Notes: generated by a model not told the origin, from the sequence alone. A DNA stretch of 64,000 nt from Streptomyces sp. CA-278952 (GCF_028747205.1 NZ_CP112880.1:8033501-8097500); one strand, 5' to 3'; counted from the first letter of the stretch, positions 8,255 through 17,005 are shown. A program made the numbers and translations.

Positions 8255-10492
8255 TCACCGCAACGCCGGGGGCAGCTCCTCCCGGTGGACGATGCCCAGG
8301 CGCTGGGTGGCACGGGTGAGCGCCACGTACAGATCGCTCGTGCCGAACCGGGCGGGCTCCACGACCAGCACATGGTCAAACTCCAGCCCCTTGGCCTGGC
8401 GCGGATCCAGCAGCACCACCGGGCGCGTGAGATCGGGGGCCTCGCCCGCAGCGACGCCGTCCAGCGGGGCGGCGATCTCCTCGTGCAGCGCACGCGGCGC
8501 GATCACCGCGAGGCGCCCCTCCCGGGGCGTCAACTCCACGACCGCCCGGGCCACCTCGGCCGCCAGATCCTCTCCGGCATCCCGTGTCCACGGCTTCTCG
8601 CCGGTCGACCGCACCGAGACGGGCGCGGTGAACGAGGGGTCCCTCTCCCGCAGGACCCCGGCCGCCAGTTCCATGATCTCCGCGGGCGTACGGTAGTTGA
8701 CCTCCAGCGTGACGTGCTCGAAGCGGTCGCCTACGTACGGCTGGAGGATCTTCTCCCACGATCCGACGCCGGCCTCCTCGGACGTCTGGGCCGGGTCGCC
8801 GACCAGCGTCAGCGAGCGGCTCGGCGCCCGGCGCATCAGCAGCCGCCACGCCATCGGCGACAGCTCCTGCGCCTCGTCGACGATGATGTGCCCGAACGCC
8901 CAGGTCCGGTCCTCGGCGGCCCGCTCGGCGGCGGTGCGGTGGTCGGCCTCCTCGTGCCGCTCCGCCATCCGCTCGGCGTCGATGATGTCGTGGGCGGCGA
9001 GGACCTCGGACTCCTCGTCCTCGAACTCGTAGCTCTCCGAGCCGCGCGACAGCTCCAGCACGCCCTGCGCGTAGCCGACCCGCTCCTGACGGGCGGCCTC
9101 GGCGGCCGCCTTCTCCGCGCTGTCGTCCACCCCGAGCAGCTCGGCCGCCTCGTCGAGCAGCGGTACGTCGGCGGGCGTCCACGCCCCGGCGGCGGCCGGG
9201 CGGCGGATCGCGTCGGCGTCCTCGTCCGGTACGTACACCGGGTCGGCCAGATAGTCGGCGAGGAAACCCTCGGGGGTCAGCGGCGGCCACAGCTCGTCCG
9301 CGGCCGCGTGCACCTCCTTGCTCAGCGCCACGTCCCGGCCGAGCTGGGCCACGTCGTCGGGGCCGAGGAAGTTGGGCCCGCCGTAGGGGTCCGCGCCGAT
9401 GCGCTCGACGAGCTGCGCGGTGAGCGCGTCGATGACCCGGAAGACGAAGTGCGGGCGGGCGAGATTGTGCGGCAGGCGGGTGTCCCTGGCCGCCTGCCGG
9501 GCCTCGTACGCGATCTCCCAGTCCAGGACCAGATCCCCGCCGTCCTCGTGCGGGATGACCATCGCCGCCCCGGGCTCGGGCAGCCGCTGCCGATCGTGTA
9601 CGGCCAGGGCGAGCGCCTCGGCCATCGGCTCGCCTCCCTTCACGGCCGCGGCGCGCGGGGAGTCCGTGCCGGTGGCGTGCACCCCGGGGAACAGCTCCGC
9701 CTGCGTCGCCAGCAGCACCCCGGTCTCGCCCAGGGCGGGCAGCACTTCCGCGATGTAGCGCAGGAACGCCGGGTTGGGCCCCACGATGAGCACGGCCCGC
9801 TTGGCGAGCAGCTCACGGTGCTCGTACAGCAGGAAGGCGGCCCGGTGCAGCGCGACGGCCGTCTTGCCGGTGCCGGGTCCGCCCTCGACGACGAGGACGC
9901 CCCGGTGCGGAGCCCGGATGATGCCGTCCTGCTCGGCCTGGATGGTCCGCACGATGTCGCCCATGCGTCCCGTGCGAGCGGAATCGAGCGCCGCGAGCAG
10001 CACGGCGTCGCCGTTCGGATCCTCGAAACCGGTGCGGTCGCGGTCCCCGAGATCGAGGATCTCGTCATGGAGCTCGGTGACCGTGCGGCCCTCGGTGGTG
10101 ATGTGCCGGCGCCGGCGCAGACCCATCGGCGTGTGCCCCGTGGCGAGATAGAAAGGACGCGCCACCGGCGCACGCCAGTCGATCAGAACAGGGGTGTGCT
10201 CGAAGTCGTCCTCACGGATCCCGATGCGGCCGATATGGTGGGCGAGCCCGTCGGAGCGGTCGATGCGGCCGAAACACAGTGAGCCATCCACCGCGTTGAG
10301 CGCGGCGAGCAGACCCGAGCGCTCCGCGACGAGGATGTCGCGCTCCAGCCGCGCCTGCTGGCCCGTCCCGACCGGCGTCAGCGCGTGCTCGACGCCATCG
10401 GCGGCCACCCCGCGCAGGGCGTCGACCCGGGCATGGAGCCGGTCGATGAATTCCTGCTCTTCCCGCAATTCGTCGCTTTCCCGGTTTGACAA
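8255..10492 (-). CDS. HelD-type RNA polymerase-associated SF1 helicase
   Basis: 745 residues from a TTG start at 10492, chosen because GGGGAG lies 5 bases upstream and the protein then begins with the family coiled coil (EEQEFIDRLHARVDAL). A UvrD/Rep-like core follows: Walker A GGPGTGKT near residue 205, Walker B VDEAQ near 537, then EVNYRTP, QAKGLEFDHV and VALTRATQRL. HelD proteins pull stalled RNA polymerase off nucleic acid; one streptomycete member (HelR) protects polymerase from rifamycin. Which subtype this is cannot be read by eye. Longer in-frame starts up to 11098 run through the hairpins upstream and the 3' part of the yhfW-like gene and are rejected. Confidence 0.88.
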   Translation of the reverse strand: MSNRESDELREEQEFIDRLHARVDALRGVAADGVEHALTPVGTGQQARLERDILVAERSGLLAALNAVDGSLCFGRIDRSDGLAHHIGRIGIREDDFEHTPVLIDWRAPVARPFYLATGHTPMGLRRRRHITTEGRTVTELHDEILDLGDRDRTGFEDPNGDAVLLAALDSARTGRMGDIVRTIQAEQDGIIRAPHRGVLVVEGGPGTGKTAVALHRAAFLLYEHRELLAKRAVLIVGPNPAFLRYIAEVLPALGETGVLLATQAELFPGVHATGTDSPRAAAVKGGEPMAEALALAVHDRQRLPEPGAAMVIPHEDGGDLVLDWEIAYEARQAARDTRLPHNLARPHFVFRVIDALTAQLVERIGADPYGGPNFLGPDDVAQLGRDVALSKEVHAAADELWPPLTPEGFLADYLADPVYVPDEDADAIRRPAAAGAWTPADVPLLDEAAELLGVDDSAEKAAAEAARQERVGYAQGVLELSRGSESYEFEDEESEVLAAHDIIDAERMAERHEEADHRTAAERAAEDRTWAFGHIIVDEAQELSPMAWRLLMRRAPSRSLTLVGDPAQTSEEAGVGSWEKILQPYVGDRFEHVTLEVNYRTPAEIMELAAGVLRERDPSFTAPVSVRSTGEKPWTRDAGEDLAAEVARAVVELTPREGRLAVIAPRALHEEIAAPLDGVAAGEAPDLTRPVVLLDPRQAKGLEFDHVLVVEPARFGTSDLYVALTRATQRLGIVHREELPPALR

Positions 10493-10524
10493 AACGGCTC
10501 CCCGCCAGATATATTCGTACTCAT

Positions 10525-10545
10525 AAGGCCCCCGAGCGGGGCCTT
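10525..10545 (-). other. Leader hairpin upstream of helD-like gene
   Basis: Perfect 8-bp arms AAGGCCCC/GGGGCCTT with a 5-base loop, about 33 bases before the TTG start and inside the predicted leader RNA. It could act as an attenuator or RNA-stability element. It lacks the CTTGC/GCAAG core seen upstream of rph, so it is not called a rifamycin-associated element. Confidence 0.45.
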
Positions 10546-10568
10546 TCTGCATGAGCGCAGAAGAATCC

Positions 10569-10598
10569 AATATACCCGCGATAATCCCCGGACCGCAA
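10569..10598 (-). promoter_or_regulatory. Predicted promoter of helD-like gene
   Basis: On the minus strand, -35 TTGCGG (10593-10598), an 18-base spacer and -10 TATATT (10569-10574) give a plausible housekeeping-sigma promoter with transcription starting near 10562 and a leader of about 70 bases. The -35 box lies inside the upstream terminator hairpin. Confidence 0.45.
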
Positions 10599-10612
10599 TG
10601 ACGGTCCGGGGA
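10585..10612 (-). terminator. Terminator of the yhf gene block
   Basis: Perfect 11-bp arms TCCCCGGACCG/CGGTCCGGGGA with a six-base loop, 18 bases after the stop of the yhfW-like gene. This is a strong intrinsic-type hairpin and ends the eight-gene block. Confidence 0.7.
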
Positions 10613-10629
10613 TAGTGCGTGCCCGGCGA

Positions 10630-11889
10630 CTACGACCGGAGCGCGTCGGCCCGCGCCTCCCCGTCCGTGCCGATCGGCGTTCCCGCCGCCAGGTCCCGCG
10701 GGGAGAGGGCCAGCGACCGGGCGGCCGTCGCGCCCACGTCGGCGAGACTCCGAGCGTCCGGCAGCAGCTCCACCCCGGCCCCGTCGGGGCGGTGGATCAG
10801 CACCGGCACGTACTCCCGGGTGTGGTGCGCGTGCCCGATCGAGGGGTCGTTGCCGTGGTCGCCGGTGACGATCAGCCGGTCCCCGGAGCCCGTGAGCAGT
10901 GCCAGGAGCCCGGCGAGCCCCGAGTCCACCTGTTCCAGCACCTGCCCGTAGCGCCCGGTGTCCTGCTGGTGCCCCGCCAGATCCGTCTCCTGGACGTTCG
11001 CGACCACCAGGGCGTCGCCCCCGGCGCGTACCGCGTCCAGGGTGGACGCCAGGACATCGGCGGTGGCCACGGCCGGCCGCCGGTCCGCCACTTCGCACAC
11101 CAGGATGTCGGCGGCCTTCCCCACCAGGGTGACCGGGATGCCGGCCCGCGCCGCGAGAGCGGGGAGCTGGCGGGTGTGGTCGAGCGGGGCGCCCAGGTGC
11201 TGAACCTCCAGGCCGCCGTTGCGGTAGAACCCGGTGGCCGGGGTGTCCAGCCCGACGGTGCCCGCGTCCCCGTCCCGTACGTAGGAGCCGAGCGGGCCGT
11301 CCGCGTGCCCGCCCACCGCGATGACCCGGGCGACCGGGGCGACGGCCCGCACCGTGCGGGCGACGGCGAGAATCCCGCCCGGACCGTCGAACGGCAGATC
11401 CTCCAGGCGCCCCGAGGCGTTCCAGTTGATCCCGGGGTCGGCCTCCAGGTTGTCATGGACCAGCACCGCCCCGTCGACCACCAGCAGCGGCTTCCCGTCC
11501 AGCCGCTCCGCCCGGTGACCGGCCGCCGTGAGCGCCTCGGTCACCTCGTCGAGGTGGTCGGCGAGCCGGGCCACGGTCACCCGGCTGAAGTCCGCGCCCA
11601 TCATGGTCTGGTGACCCGCGAAGGTGTCCGCTCCCGGGTAGCCGAGGGCGGCCCGGCCCGCCGCCACGGGCAGCCGGGTGCTCCGCGCCAGGTCTTGGTG
11701 CGGGTGGACCAGACCGAGGCCCAGCGCCCCGAGCACGGGGAGCCGCAGCGGCCGCCCGAACGCGGCGCGGGCGTGGTCGAGGACGTGCCCGCAGGTGTCG
11801 GCGGCGAGGTCGCCGGGGCGCAGGGCGCCCGCGTCGGGCATGGCGCCGACGCCGAATCCGTCGATGACGACGATGACGGTCCTGGCCAT
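10630..11889 (-). CDS. yhfW: YhfW-like phosphopentomutase-family metalloenzyme
   Basis: 419 residues, with AAGGAG overlapping the stop codon of the preceding yhfX-like gene. It shows the alkaline-phosphatase-superfamily metal sites of phosphopentomutases: IDGFGVGAMPD at the N-terminus, the active-site Thr region GADTFAGHQTMMG, QETDLAGH, and the C-terminal TGDHGNDP...GHAHHTREYVP. DeoB interconverts ribose 1- and 5-phosphates, but in the yhf context the substrate is unknown. It is the last gene of the block, directly before a strong terminator. DeoB itself is the alternative assignment; the neighbours favour YhfW. Confidence 0.85.
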   Translation of the reverse strand: MARTVIVVIDGFGVGAMPDAGALRPGDLAADTCGHVLDHARAAFGRPLRLPVLGALGLGLVHPHQDLARSTRLPVAAGRAALGYPGADTFAGHQTMMGADFSRVTVARLADHLDEVTEALTAAGHRAERLDGKPLLVVDGAVLVHDNLEADPGINWNASGRLEDLPFDGPGGILAVARTVRAVAPVARVIAVGGHADGPLGSYVRDGDAGTVGLDTPATGFYRNGGLEVQHLGAPLDHTRQLPALAARAGIPVTLVGKAADILVCEVADRRPAVATADVLASTLDAVRAGGDALVVANVQETDLAGHQQDTGRYGQVLEQVDSGLAGLLALLTGSGDRLIVTGDHGNDPSIGHAHHTREYVPVLIHRPDGAGVELLPDARSLADVGATAARSLALSPRDLAAGTPIGTDGEARADALRS

Positions 11890-11900
11890 GGAACAGCTCC

Positions 11901-13064
11901 TTACAGGGCTCGGCCGTGGGCGTCGTAGAGCCCGTTCAACCGGGGCCTGCCGGAAGCGAGCCCGGAGACGACGGCGACGGTCGAGCGGGTGACGAAGATC
12001 TGGGTGCGGAAGGCGAGCAGCGCGGTGTCGCCCAGCCGGACGTCCGAGCCGGACGGGGGTGCGTCGAGCAGCCGGTAGTAGTCGATGTTCTCGGCGGGGG
12101 CGTCCTGCACGCCCAGACGCGCGCCGGTGCGTGGCAGGAGGGCGCCACGGATGCGGGAGCGCGCGTAGAACCCGCCGCCGAACAGGGCCGGGCGGCCGTC
12201 GTCGAGGGTGTGGGCGACCTCGCTGACGTACACGTACGCAGGCTTCTCGGGCTGGGCCGGGTCCAGGGCGTGCAGCGGCGTGGTGCCGGTGAGGGCGTGG
12301 CCCGGCTCGCCGTGCGTGGCCCCGCGCTCGGCGAGCAACGGCAGGGACGCCATCGAGGTGGCGCTGGGCGCGCTCAGCCTCAGGTTCTGGTGCCCGCGCG
12401 CCGCCAGCAGGTCACGGGCCTTGAGCGCCAGGTCGAAGGTGGCCGTCGCGGCGGGCAGACCCGTCTCGGGGTCGCACAGCACGCACGGGAAGGCGGTGAC
12501 GCCGGCGATCCGGATGCCCGGCAGCGCCTCGGCCGCCTCGGCGAAGGCGTCCAGCCGCTCCACGGGAACCCCGCCCTCCTGCCCCGGGTAGACGACGCCC
12601 CCGGCGCCTTCGAGCCGGATCAGCACGTCCTGGACGAAGCCCAGCTCCCGGGCCGCGTCCGAGACGGCACGGGCGTTGGCCAGGTCGAAGACCGTGACGT
12701 TCTCCGGCCGCCACGCCAGCATGCCGGGCAGGGCCCGCCGGGGGATCTGGACGAGGTGGCCGAGGTTGCCCGGCCTCGCCCCGGCCGCGTGCAGGGTCCG
12801 GGCCTCGGCCGGGTCGATGGCGGCGGAGCGGGGGATGTGCCGGGCGACGGCCCGGATCAGCTCGGGGTTGCGGCCGATCTGTTTGACGACGAACCACAAC
12901 CCGATGCCGAGGCGTGCGGCCTCGGCCGCCAGAGCTGCGGCGTTGGACTCGACGGCGTCGAGATCCATCACATATGTGTCGGGCGGGATCTCACCACGCC
13001 GGTGCAGGGCGGCCGCGGCGTCGACGAGCTCGGGGTTGCGGGTGAGCACGGTGTCGAGAAACAC
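11901..13064 (-). CDS. yhfX: YhfX-like PLP-dependent alanine-racemase-fold enzyme
   Basis: 387 residues from a GTG start with AAGGAC 9 bases upstream, inside the end of the preceding gene; the frame upstream of this belongs to yhfS read out of frame. The fold-type III barrel starts with TYVMDLDAVESNAAAL, and the PLP lysine is Lys61 in WFVVKQIG. YhfX is related to alanine racemase and D-threonine aldolase but its reaction is unknown. A phosphate-cup-like SAPSATSMASLPLLAERG and a C-terminal beta domain with GGGFYARSR follow. It is coupled on both sides (2-base gap to yhfS, 11 bases to yhfW). Confidence 0.85.
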   Translation of the reverse strand: MFLDTVLTRNPELVDAAAALHRRGEIPPDTYVMDLDAVESNAAALAAEAARLGIGLWFVVKQIGRNPELIRAVARHIPRSAAIDPAEARTLHAAGARPGNLGHLVQIPRRALPGMLAWRPENVTVFDLANARAVSDAARELGFVQDVLIRLEGAGGVVYPGQEGGVPVERLDAFAEAAEALPGIRIAGVTAFPCVLCDPETGLPAATATFDLALKARDLLAARGHQNLRLSAPSATSMASLPLLAERGATHGEPGHALTGTTPLHALDPAQPEKPAYVYVSEVAHTLDDGRPALFGGGFYARSRIRGALLPRTGARLGVQDAPAENIDYYRLLDAPPSGSDVRLGDTALLAFRTQIFVTRSTVAVVSGLASGRPRLNGLYDAHGRAL

Positions 13065-13066
13065 GG

Positions 13067-14200
13067 TCAGTGGTCCTTCGGGTCGGCCATCGCGGCGAGC
13101 GAGCGGCGCAGGATGTCGATGACGAGGTCCGCGCCGGCCCGCATCGGGTTGACGCGCACGGTCCAGTCGGCCAGCTCCGGGGCGTCGTCCAGGGCGGAGC
13201 TGGACATCCGGTAGAACAGCGGCGCGATCTCGTAGCGCGAGTTGGACCCGACGGGGTACGGCGCGGCGCCGAACCGTGCCGCGACGGACGGCAGTTCCGC
13301 GGCGACGGGCCGGTCCAGGCGGATCAGCAGGCAGCGGTCCTGGGCATTGGCGACACGCACCTCCGCCACCCCGTCCACCTCGCCGGCCGCGAGCCGTTCG
13401 GCGACCTCGGTCCCCACCTGGGACTGCACGGCCCACAGGAGCGGTACGTGGGTGAGGGCGCGCAGCGCGTCCAGCGCCTGGTGGCCCTGGACCTGCCCGC
13501 CACCGGAGTAGTTGTCGCGGCGGACGCCCTCGACCAGGTCGCGCGCGCCGACGACCAGGCCGACGCCCTCGGGCCCGTGGAGTTTGAACAGGGAGAAGCA
13601 GGAGGCGTCGGCGCCCAGTTCGACCCCGGCGGCGGGGGTGCGCATGACGGCGTAGTTGTCGTCCACGATCGTGCGGACCCCGGCCGACCGGCAGGCGGCG
13701 ATGACCTCGGCCGGATCGTAGGAGTCGGCCAGCCGCTGCCGGGTGTGCTGCACGTACGCCCAGCGGAACCGCCCGGACGCCAGGGCGGTGTCGAGCGCCG
13801 CCCGGTCGTTGAAGTCCGCTTCCGTGGTGCGTACGCCGATGCCCCGGAAGGTGACCTCGGTGGTGCGGTAGACCGGGGCCCGGTGGATCAGCAGATCGTC
13901 GCCCGCCCGGACGACGGCGTTGAGCGCGGCCCGGATCGCCCCGGTGCCCGCGCCCTGGACGAGGGCGGCGTCCTCGGCGCCGAAGAAGTCGGCGAGGACC
14001 GCCTCGACGCGGGCGGTGGTGCGGGGCCGGCCGAGGCCGGGGACGACCCCCGCGTCGGCGGCGAACAACTGCTCGCCCTCGAAGTGCGCGGCGGTGGCCT
14101 CCAGCAGCCGGAACTGCCGGGCCGCGGCGTCCTCCAGAGCAACCGTCGGCAGCGGAAAGGTCACGGGGAGCGCGGGCGGGGGTGCGGGTGCGGGGCTCAT
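13067..14200 (-). CDS. yhfS: YhfS-like PLP-dependent aminotransferase/lyase-fold enzyme
   Basis: 377 residues. A fold-type I PLP protein: QGAGTGAIRAAL near residue 82 (phosphate-binding turn), IVDDNYAVM with the PLP-ring aspartate near 180, and Lys206 in SLFKLHGPEGVG as the Schiff-base lysine. It resembles cystathionine-lyase/class-V relatives and matches the YhfS arrangement. The start ATG comes one base after the stop of the php-like gene, so translation is probably coupled. The reaction is unknown; a lyase or transaminase step on the product of the racemase-like partner is an inference. Confidence 0.82.
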   Translation of the reverse strand: MSPAPAPPPALPVTFPLPTVALEDAAARQFRLLEATAAHFEGEQLFAADAGVVPGLGRPRTTARVEAVLADFFGAEDAALVQGAGTGAIRAALNAVVRAGDDLLIHRAPVYRTTEVTFRGIGVRTTEADFNDRAALDTALASGRFRWAYVQHTRQRLADSYDPAEVIAACRSAGVRTIVDDNYAVMRTPAAGVELGADASCFSLFKLHGPEGVGLVVGARDLVEGVRRDNYSGGGQVQGHQALDALRALTHVPLLWAVQSQVGTEVAERLAAGEVDGVAEVRVANAQDRCLLIRLDRPVAAELPSVAARFGAAPYPVGSNSRYEIAPLFYRMSSSALDDAPELADWTVRVNPMRAGADLVIDILRRSLAAMADPKDH

Positions 14201-14201
14201 G

Positions 14202-15158
14202 TCAGTTCTCCTCCACGGTCGCGCCGGTCAGGAAGCGCACCGGATTGCGGCGGGTCAGCAGGTCGATCAGGCCGTCGTCGGCCCCGGCCGCCCGCAGCCG
14301 GGGCAGGAAACTCGCGAAGAGGTGCCCGTACCCCTGGCCGCCCTCGTTGCGCAGATAGCCGTGGCGGGAGATGTCGCAGCTGAGCAGGGCCCGGTCCGCG
14401 TGGCCCGCCTCCAGCAGCGCGAGCAGCAGCCGCAGCCGTGTCTCGTCGCTCTGGTACGCGGTCTTGCCCACGGTGTCGAACGCGACGTACGCCCCGCTCG
14501 CCGCCAGCTCCCGGTGGACGCCGGGGTCGTCCAGGAGGTCCTGATGCCCGATGCTCACGCGGTGGGCGGGCAGGCCCTCACCGGTGAGCAGCTCCAGCTG
14601 GGCGGGGCCGCCCCGGCCGAGCTGGGCGTGGGTGGCGACGGAGAGGCCGGTGGCGAGCGCGGCGCGTGCGCCGGCCCGCAGCACCTTGGCCTCGGCGGCG
14701 GTGGGTACGTCGCCGTGGCTGCCGATCTCCCCGAGGACGCCGGGCCGGACGCCGCTCCCGTCGATGCCGTCCTCGATCTCCCGGACGAGGATGCGGGTGA
14801 GGGCCGCCACGTCGAGGGCGTCGATCTCCGGTGTGTGGAAAGGCTCGTAGTACCAGCCGGTCGCGGCGACGACGGCGACCCCGGTCTCCCGGGCGATCCG
14901 GGACAGCGCGCGGATGTCGCGTCCCATGCCCCGGCAGGTCAGCTCGACGACCAGGGTGAGGCCGTACTCCTCGCGCAGTGCGACGAGTTCGGCGGCCACG
15001 GCCGCCGCGTGGCGTTCCGGTCCGAGGACGGCCGCACCGTCGCCCGCGCGGTCCAGATCGAGGACGAGGTGCTCGTGGGCGAGAGCGGGGCCGCGTACCG
15101 AAGCGGCCAGCAGCTCTCCGGTGACGGTGCGCAGGGTGTGCGGTGCGGGGTGGTTCAT
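14202..15158 (-). CDS. php: Phosphotriesterase homology protein (Php/YhfV)
   Basis: 318 residues, amidohydrolase-superfamily barrel. Metal ligands seen are HEH (28-30), His in ATHAQLG, His in IGHQDLL and Asp in SCDISRHGY. The bridging position is Glu (GEIG near residue 142) instead of the carboxylated Lys of true phosphotriesterases, exactly the difference reported for the E. coli homologue. AGGAGG lies 7 bases before the ATG. Php has no good phosphotriesterase activity; lactone or ester hydrolysis is the usual guess. The start overlaps the stop (ATGA) of a repeat-encoding small frame. Confidence 0.87.
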   Translation of the reverse strand: MNHPAPHTLRTVTGELLAASVRGPALAHEHLVLDLDRAGDGAAVLGPERHAAAVAAELVALREEYGLTLVVELTCRGMGRDIRALSRIARETGVAVVAATGWYYEPFHTPEIDALDVAALTRILVREIEDGIDGSGVRPGVLGEIGSHGDVPTAAEAKVLRAGARAALATGLSVATHAQLGRGGPAQLELLTGEGLPAHRVSIGHQDLLDDPGVHRELAASGAYVAFDTVGKTAYQSDETRLRLLLALLEAGHADRALLSCDISRHGYLRNEGGQGYGHLFASFLPRLRAAGADDGLIDLLTRRNPVRFLTGATVEEN

Positions 15159-15250
15159 CGTGGGGCCTCCTGCTCCATGTGCGGCACGGCCTTCTCCGTG
15201 TACGGCACGGCCGTCTCCATGAACGGCACGGCCGTCTCCGTGTGCGGCAC
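15155..15250 (-). CDS. Small ORF of heptapeptide repeats ending at the php start
   Basis: Thirty-one codons from GTG at 15250, encoding repeats of the type AVPxxET/K/Q (AVPFMET, AVPYTEK, AVPHMEQ) and ending in a TGA that overlaps the ATG of php. It is encoded by a 21-base tandem repeat. No ribosome site precedes the GTG, so whether it is translated is uncertain; it may be a by-product of repeat expansion between yhfT and php or a coupling peptide. Confidence 0.3.
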   Translation of the reverse strand: MPHTETAVPFMETAVPYTEKAVPHMEQEAPR

Positions 15251-15255
15251 GGCCG
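15172..15255. repeat. 21-bp tandem repeat between yhfT and php
   Basis: Three complete 21-base units begin at 15182, 15203 and 15224, each starting CGGCACGGCC and then (T/G)TCTCC, with a partial unit on either side. The period is a multiple of three and the reading frame stays open across all copies. Confidence 0.85.
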
Positions 15256-15269
15256 GATCGGGTCGGGCC

Positions 15270-16604
15270 TCAGCCCTTGACCGGGGTGAACAGGTCGAGC
15301 CAGTACAGGATGTTGAGGAGGACGCCGCCGACGATCACGGCCGCCGGGGCCGCGGCCATCCTCACGACGGGCCGGCCCATCGACTCGTTCAGCAGGTAGA
15401 GCCCGCCGACGACGAGGATGCCGAGCCCGCCGCCCATGGCGTTGGCGGCCATCAGCGAACCGAACAGGATCGCGAGCTGGAGGGTGTCCCCGATGGCGCT
15501 GCGGAGGTGCTCCGATGAGTCCCGGACGCTCGGCAGCTTGCCGAGCACCTTGCCGATCCAGGAGAGGGCCAGCACCTCGGCGGCGAACACGAGCGCACCG
15601 ACGACGGCGGCCAGGAAGGGGTTCGGCATGAGGTACCCGATCGGGTACACCAGGGTGAAGCCCGCGATCCCGTACGCGCCGGAGGCCAGCGCGGTCGTGG
15701 CGATCAGCGGGATGAAGCCGAAGACCCGGTAGAAGTCGACCTGTGCCGCCTCGGCGTACTGCCCCTTCGCGATCAGGAAGCTGGTCGCCTCGCCGCCGCC
15801 GAAGATGTGCATCTGGGCGAGGACGCACACGCCCGCCCCGAGCAGCATGAACAGCGGCAGGTACTTCCGCAGCCGGGTCGCGCTGGCGCTGAAGAGGGAC
15901 GCCATCGGGTCGTCCCCGGTCACCTCCTCCCCGACGCCCGCCGCCCGGTCGGCCCGGCGCTGCCGCAGGTCCTTGGAGACGGCGAGGCCGATGAGCATCA
16001 GCACGCCCACCGCCATGGCCAGCGCCCCGGCGAACATGGTGGGCCACAGCTTCATCGTCATGACGACCAGGGCCAGTTCGACGACGCCCGCGATGCCGCC
16101 CCACTTGCGGCCGAACTGCTTGGTGATGGCGAGCACGGGGAAGAGCGTGAACAGGAACAGGATCGGCGTGGACATCTGCTGCATCGCGGTCAGGAAGTCG
16201 ACCGGGAGGTCATGGGCGATGTTGTTGGCGCCGTTCAGTCCGAAGACGACCACCGCGCCCCACGCGCCGCCGAGGATCGGGGCGAGCCACTTCTTCGGTG
16301 ACAGCATCCCGAGGATGTCCGTGGGCAGGAAGAGCAGCCACGGGTTCAGCACACCGGTGGACAGGGCCATCGGCGCGCCGAGCCCGAAGATGAACCCGGC
16401 GGAGAGCCCGAAGGAGACGGCCGTCGTCGCGCTGCGGGTGGTGCGCCCCTGGATGAAGTCGAGCAGGAAGGGGCGCACGCCGTCGTTGAAGACGGCCAGC
16501 GCCATGTGCGCGATGAACGCCGTCAGCGCGCAGAGGGCTATCACGGTCAGTTGCTGGGCCAGCGAGAAGTCGAGTTCCGCGCCGGCGGCGAGAGTGGTGC
16601 TCAC
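15270..16604 (-). CDS. yhfT: YhfT family transporter
   Basis: 444 residues starting at GTG with AAGGAG 7 bases upstream. About 11-12 hydrophobic segments are visible, with FNDGVRPFLLDFIQGRTTR, FGLGAPMALSTGVLNPWLLFLPTDILG and FGLNGANNIAHDLPVDFL as polar conserved loops. It matches the YhfT membrane family, found almost only beside the other yhf genes. It is the likely importer of the block's substrate, whose identity is unknown. Spacing: 44 bases after yhfU; 111 bases (the tandem repeat) before php. Confidence 0.85.
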   Translation of the reverse strand: MSTTLAAGAELDFSLAQQLTVIALCALTAFIAHMALAVFNDGVRPFLLDFIQGRTTRSATTAVSFGLSAGFIFGLGAPMALSTGVLNPWLLFLPTDILGMLSPKKWLAPILGGAWGAVVVFGLNGANNIAHDLPVDFLTAMQQMSTPILFLFTLFPVLAITKQFGRKWGGIAGVVELALVVMTMKLWPTMFAGALAMAVGVLMLIGLAVSKDLRQRRADRAAGVGEEVTGDDPMASLFSASATRLRKYLPLFMLLGAGVCVLAQMHIFGGGEATSFLIAKGQYAEAAQVDFYRVFGFIPLIATTALASGAYGIAGFTLVYPIGYLMPNPFLAAVVGALVFAAEVLALSWIGKVLGKLPSVRDSSEHLRSAIGDTLQLAILFGSLMAANAMGGGLGILVVGGLYLLNESMGRPVVRMAAAPAAVIVGGVLLNILYWLDLFTPVKG

Positions 16605-16648
16605 GAGTCACTCCTTGGTGCCCGGGATGATGATGAAGGAGGCTGTGA

Positions 16649-17005
16649 TCAGCCGCGGGCCGCGATGGCGCGGGCCATCAGCGGGGCGACGACGTCGATC
16701 TGGTCCATCGAGAAGCCGAAGGCCTTCTTGCCGTCGGCGAGCAGGGCGGCGATCGCTTCCTCGGTGGGGACGCTCCGGCCGAAGGTGTGGCAGGAGGCGC
16801 TGCCCAGGAGGCCCACGAGCACGCCCAGCGACGCACCGGCGCCGGTGTGGCAGGTGCCCAGGTAGTAGTCGGCCTGGCCGACCCGCAGCTTCATCGCGGC
16901 GTCCATGTCGCTGGAGGGGACGACGTCGAGGGAGTCGATGCCGAGCTTGCCGATGGCCTGGGTGACCTCGACCTTGCCGACTCCACCGGTGAGGATCTTC
17001 GTCAT
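16649..17005 (-). CDS. yhfU: YhfU-like DUF2620 small protein
   Basis: 118 residues: MTKILTGGVGKVEV at the N-terminus, a central QADYYLGTCHTGAGASLGVLVGLLG and CHTFGRS. It fits the DUF2620 family, which is nearly always encoded next to YhfT. Two conserved Cys (CHTG, SCHTF) and Gly-rich loops suggest ligand or subunit binding; it may be a small partner of the transporter. No enzyme function is known. The ribosome site is weak. Confidence 0.82.
   Translation of the reverse strand: MTKILTGGVGKVEVTQAIGKLGIDSLDVVPSSDMDAAMKLRVGQADYYLGTCHTGAGASLGVLVGLLGSASCHTFGRSVPTEEAIAALLADGKKAFGFSMDQIDVVAPLMARAIAARG

Noticed and set aside
7754..10282. An 842-codon plus-strand frame opposite the AI-2E and HelD genes
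   Set aside because: Spans two real genes on the other strand, has no recognisable motif and a repetitive Gly/Arg/Val composition typical of antisense shadows.
10525..10545. The helD leader hairpin as a rifamycin-associated element
   Set aside because: It lacks the CTTGC/GCAAG core present upstream of rph; only a generic GC hairpin can be claimed.
10493..11098. N-terminal extension of the HelD-like protein by about 200 residues
   Set aside because: The extra part is the yhfW gene read in another frame plus the intergenic hairpins; a TTG with GGGGAG gives the family-like N-terminus.
11901..13436. A 511-codon version of the YhfX-like protein
   Set aside because: The first 124 codons are the yhfS gene out of frame; the GTG at 13064 has a ribosome site and fits the family length.
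15172..15255. The 21-bp repeats as a CRISPR array
   Set aside because: Units are contiguous with no spacers and encode a peptide frame.
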